From: an uncultured Lachnoanaerobaculum sp.
Lineage (GTDB): Bacteria; Bacillota; Clostridia; Lachnospirales; Lachnospiraceae
Assembly: GCA_938041725.1 (NCBI GenBank)
Contig: CALISX010000015.1
Span: 1-8,454, forward strand
DNA: 8,454 bases
Reading direction: 5' to 3'
The notes below the pieces were generated by a model. It was not told the origin of the DNA, ran no database searches, and worked only from the letters and a program-made list of their open reading frames with translations. Positions within the stretch are counted from its first letter, which is position 1; each line of letters opens with the position of its first letter. Made by a program: the position numbers and the translations under genes. This document shows, in pieces, positions 6,415 through 8,454 of this stretch.

Positions 6415-7392
6415 TTGAAACGCTCTCCATTGAAACCAGCCTTGTTTGCACTGCCCTTGATGCTTAGTGTATTTTGCACTGCTTGCAGTTCTTCTTCCCC
6501 ATCCGGTACTGCTTCCCCTGCATCAGAGGCTGCCAGTACCCAGCTTCCCTCTGCCGAAACCGACCCGACCCCAGAAAGTGCTCCGGCTGTCTCCTTGGAG
6601 ACAGAGGTAGAAGTGGAAGGGGATGGCGTCATTGTAGATACAAAGGACTATTCCGTTAAACTGCTGAAAGTAGGGGTGATTGATTACAGATACAGGCTGC
6701 AGATTGTTCTGGAAAACAAAACCGCCGATAAAGACATCAAATTTGAACCCCTTTATGCCGCTGTGAATGGCGTGCATCAAAGCACCATGGGTACAAGCAC
6801 CACCCTTTCACCTGGAGAAACAAAGGAAGAGCTCAGGGACCTGTTTGATCTTGAAAAGTATGGGCTGCCCTATACAGAGTATACAAATATTTTACTCAAG
6901 ATGCGGATTTCTGATGCCAGCCCCTATACTTACTCTACTTACGGCAACTACACCCTGTGGACCGGGATGGTGCACATCTATCCCCTTGGAAAGGAAAAAG
7001 CTGCCAATTACGTTTACCAGCTGCAGGAAGGGGACCGGGTTCTTATGGACAATGATACAGCCACTGTTATTTGTACCGGATACGAGCCCCATGAGTTTAT
7101 GGATCAATACCAGATACATTTGGTTTTGATCAACAAAACAGACCGTCTGATCACCTTTACTTCTGATGACCTTACCTTTAACGGCCACAAAGCACGGTTT
7201 GGCTACCGCAGGCCCATCCCGGCGGGACTGACTGCCTTTGATGATATGGAATGGATCAGTCCCTTCCCCCCAGAGCAGAAGTTCGCCAGCACGGAAGCCA
7301 TGGAATCACTGCATTTTACACTCAAGGTGCAGGAAGGGGAGCTTAGCAGCGGGGAGGTACTGGCTCAGGAGGAGGTGACCATTACACCTTAA
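6415..7392 (+). CDS. Secreted lipoprotein of unknown function with two copies of a beta-rich domain
   Basis: 325 residues from a TTG start. I chose TTG over the in-frame ATG at 6400 because GGGAGGA (6402-6408) is spaced correctly for TTG, whereas the ATG overlaps that site. The signal sequence is MKRSPLKP, a hydrophobic core, then C-T-A-C with Cys24 as the likely lipidated residue (Cys at -3 is unusual). Residues 25-70 are a Ser/Pro/Glu linker typical of surface lipoproteins. Two matching domains follow. The first (about 72-190) has YRLQIVLENKT and a following VNG; the second (about 207-325) has YQIHLVLINKT and a following FNG. Each then has a Pro-Gly or Pro-Ala-Gly turn and a closing hydrophobic strand (NILLKMRI / LHFTLKV). 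The fold looks like an Ig-type beta-sandwich of the kind in DUF4352/DUF5067-like lipoproteins, but I cannot name the family firmly. It has its own promoter and is convergent with the ABC genes, so no operon partner is seen. Confidence 0.85.
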   Translation: MKRSPLKPALFALPLMLSVFCTACSSSSPSGTASPASEAASTQLPSAETDPTPESAPAVSLETEVEVEGDGVIVDTKDYSVKLLKVGVIDYRYRLQIVLENKTADKDIKFEPLYAAVNGVHQSTMGTSTTLSPGETKEELRDLFDLEKYGLPYTEYTNILLKMRISDASPYTYSTYGNYTLWTGMVHIYPLGKEKAANYVYQLQEGDRVLMDNDTATVICTGYEPHEFMDQYQIHLVLINKTDRLITFTSDDLTFNGHKARFGYRRPIPAGLTAFDDMEWISPFPPEQKFASTEAMESLHFTLKVQEGELSSGEVLAQEEVTITP

Positions 7393-8188
7393 ACCTCCAT
7401 GCCGACGGATCGGCACCGCCATACATATAACTCTGTGCAGCATCCACCAGACATTTGGTATATTCCGACCGGGGCCTTCGGATCACCTGATCCGTGGGTC
7501 CTTCTTCTACAATTTTTCCTTTATACATCACAAGCACCCGATCGCAGAAGGACTGAACCAGGGCAAGATTGTGGCAGATAAATAGAAAGGATAATTTTTT
7601 TTTCTGCTTCAGCTCTTGCAGCAGCTCCATGATCTGATACTGGACGGTGGCATCCAGGGAACTGGTCGCTTCATCACAGATCAGCAGTCTTGGCTGGATG
7701 GCCAAAGCCCGGGCAATGGCCGCCCGCTGGCATTGGCCTCCGCTGATTTCCCGGGGATAGCGTTTTGCATATTGAAAAGAGAGGCCGCACTGTTCCAGCA
7801 GTTCTTTCACGCGCCGCCCTCTTTCTTCCTTATATATGCCATTGTTTTTCATACTTTCTTCAATGCTGTAGCCTATGGTTTTCCGGGGATCAAAGGATCC
7901 CATGGGGAATTGAAAAACCATCTGCATCTGACGGTATGCTTCCCTAAGTTCCTTCCCCCTGGCCTTGGTAATATCCTTTCCCCCCAGACAAATGGTTCCG
8001 GAGGCAGGCTCCATCAGCCTGGTGATCAGCTTGACCAAGGTGGTTTTTCCGCATCCGGATTCTCCCACAAGCCCCAGGGTTTCCCCCTCCTCCAGCCGAA
8101 AGCTCACATGGTCTACGGCTGTATACTTGCTTTTGTCCTTCTCAGTAAAGTATTTGGTCAGTCCTTCGATTTCTAATATTGTATTCAT
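7382..8188 (-). CDS. Oligopeptide/dipeptide-type ABC importer ATP-binding protein (DppF/OppF class)
   Basis: 268 residues, complete and of usual family length. ATPase that powers a peptide- or nickel-type importer at the inner face of the membrane; the substrate cannot be told from this subunit. Motifs: Walker A GESGCGKT (42-49), Q-loop Q93 in VFQFPMGSFDPR (Phe where many relatives have Asp after the Gln), signature ISGGQCQR (148-155), Walker B LLICDE (168-173, catalytic Glu173), D-loop SSLD (176-179), H-loop His206 in FICHNLAL (Asn where Asp is common). The C-terminal tail (SEYTKCLVDAAQ) matches the short OppF-type end. It begins 4 bp after the stop of the partner ATPase, with only a weak SD (AAAGGG), consistent with coupled translation. 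Nine consecutive A residues on the coding strand (7595-7603) encode Lys196-198. Its last 11 bp overlap the end of the convergent lipoprotein gene. Confidence 0.93.
   Translation of the reverse strand: MNTILEIEGLTKYFTEKDKSKYTAVDHVSFRLEEGETLGLVGESGCGKTTLVKLITRLMEPASGTICLGGKDITKARGKELREAYRQMQMVFQFPMGSFDPRKTIGYSIEESMKNNGIYKEERGRRVKELLEQCGLSFQYAKRYPREISGGQCQRAAIARALAIQPRLLICDEATSSLDATVQYQIMELLQELKQKKKLSFLFICHNLALVQSFCDRVLVMYKGKIVEEGPTDQVIRRPRSEYTKCLVDAAQSYMYGGADPSAWRFKV
7400..7415. repeat. Small perfect hairpin just past the lipoprotein stop codon
   Basis: TGCCGA (7400-7405) and TCGGCA (7410-7415) form a 6-bp stem with a CGGA loop, 8 nt after the lipoprotein stop and inside the 3' end of the convergent ABC gene (coding for Gly-Ala-Asp-Pro-Ser-Ala there). 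No U-tract follows on either strand. It could act as a weak 3'-end stabiliser for the lipoprotein mRNA, or be coincidental. Confidence 0.3.
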
Positions 8189-8192
8189 TTCA

Positions 8193-8454
8193 TTATGCCC
8201 TTTTCAGTCTCGGCACCACCTCCAGAAGCTGACGGGTATAGCTGCTGCGGGGGTTTTGTAAAACCTGCCCTGCCAAACCGTACTCCGCAATCCTTCCCTC
8301 CCGCAGCACCAGAATGGTATCTGCCATGGAGGAGACCACACCAATATCATGGGTCACCAGGATAATGGCGGTGCCGAACAGCTTGCGCAGATGCAGCATT
8401 TCCGCCACCACCTGCTTTTGTACTGCCACGTCCAGGGCGCTGGTTGGTTCATCC
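8193..8454 (-). CDS. ABC importer ATP-binding protein, C-terminal end (DppD/OppD class, partial)
   Basis: The last 86 residues plus stop of a second ATPase; the 5' part lies beyond the right edge. The visible part opens with the end of Walker B and the D-loop (DEPTSALD), then the H-loop (VTHDIGVV) and the usual beta-strand/turn ILVLREGRIAEYG. It ends in an OppD-like tail (SSYTRQLLEVVPRL), without the longer cysteine-containing C-terminal extension found in many OppD proteins. It is upstream of, and 4 bp from, the DppF/OppF-class gene, the standard D-F order for peptide/nickel importers that use two different ATPases. The permease and substrate-binding protein would be expected further upstream, outside the window. 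Confidence 0.9.
   Translation of the reverse strand, partial: DEPTSALDVAVQKQVVAEMLHLRKLFGTAIILVTHDIGVVSSMADTILVLREGRIAEYGLAGQVLQNPRSSYTRQLLEVVPRLKRA

Noticed and set aside
7399..8261. Plus-strand open frames across the ABC ATPase gene
   Set aside because: They are antisense shadows of a gene with all ABC motifs intact on the minus strand.
1..8454. CRISPR array, tRNA, rRNA or insertion sequence
   Set aside because: No regularly spaced repeats, cloverleaf-like segments, transposase ORF or paired terminal inverted repeats were seen.

Overview
The window reads as chromosomal DNA of a Gram-positive anaerobe of the class Clostridia, most like the Lachnospiraceae. This rests on strong AGGAGG-type ribosome binding sites, sigma-A type promoters, secreted proteins built from cell-wall-binding, MucBP-like and InlB-like repeats, a Gram-positive lipoprotein, and oligopeptide-type ABC ATPases. 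The family assignment is inference from style, not from a marker gene.

Left part (1-5606, minus strand): a two-gene surface-protein operon. The first gene (5606-3981) encodes a 541-residue secreted protein made almost wholly of aromatic/glycine wall-binding repeats with no visible enzyme domain. Sixteen bases later starts a very large secreted protein (from 3964, running off the left edge, at least 1321 residues). It has an N-terminal module I do not recognise, a probable beta-helix, and a string of MucBP-like and InlB B-repeat-like modules. Its ribosome binding site lies just past the upstream stop codon, next to a small hairpin, so the pair is probably co-translated. The working picture is a wall-associated protein made together with a giant adhesin-like protein.

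Middle part (5607-6414): an AT-rich divergent intergenic region. A near-consensus promoter (6013-6041, minus) implies a roughly 400-base 5' leader for the surface operon. The proximal part of that leader (5631-5773) is a back-to-back series of four inverted repeats, one with a perfect 12-bp stem. I could not match it to a known riboswitch. In the other direction lie a promoter-like element (6096-6125), a 29-codon ORF that looks like the tail of a decayed gene (6218-6307), and a strong promoter (6326-6353) for the lipoprotein.

Right part (6415-8454): a plus-strand lipoprotein of unknown function with two copies of one beta-rich domain. Its 3' end overlaps by 11 bp the end of a convergent minus-strand ABC ATPase (8188-7382, DppF/OppF class). 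Upstream of that, 4 bp away, is the C-terminal end of its partner ATPase (DppD/OppD class), cut by the right edge. Permease and binding-protein genes of that importer would be expected beyond the window.

The most unusual items are the long structured leader, the repeat-only wall protein paired with a giant adhesin-like protein, and the internally duplicated lipoprotein.
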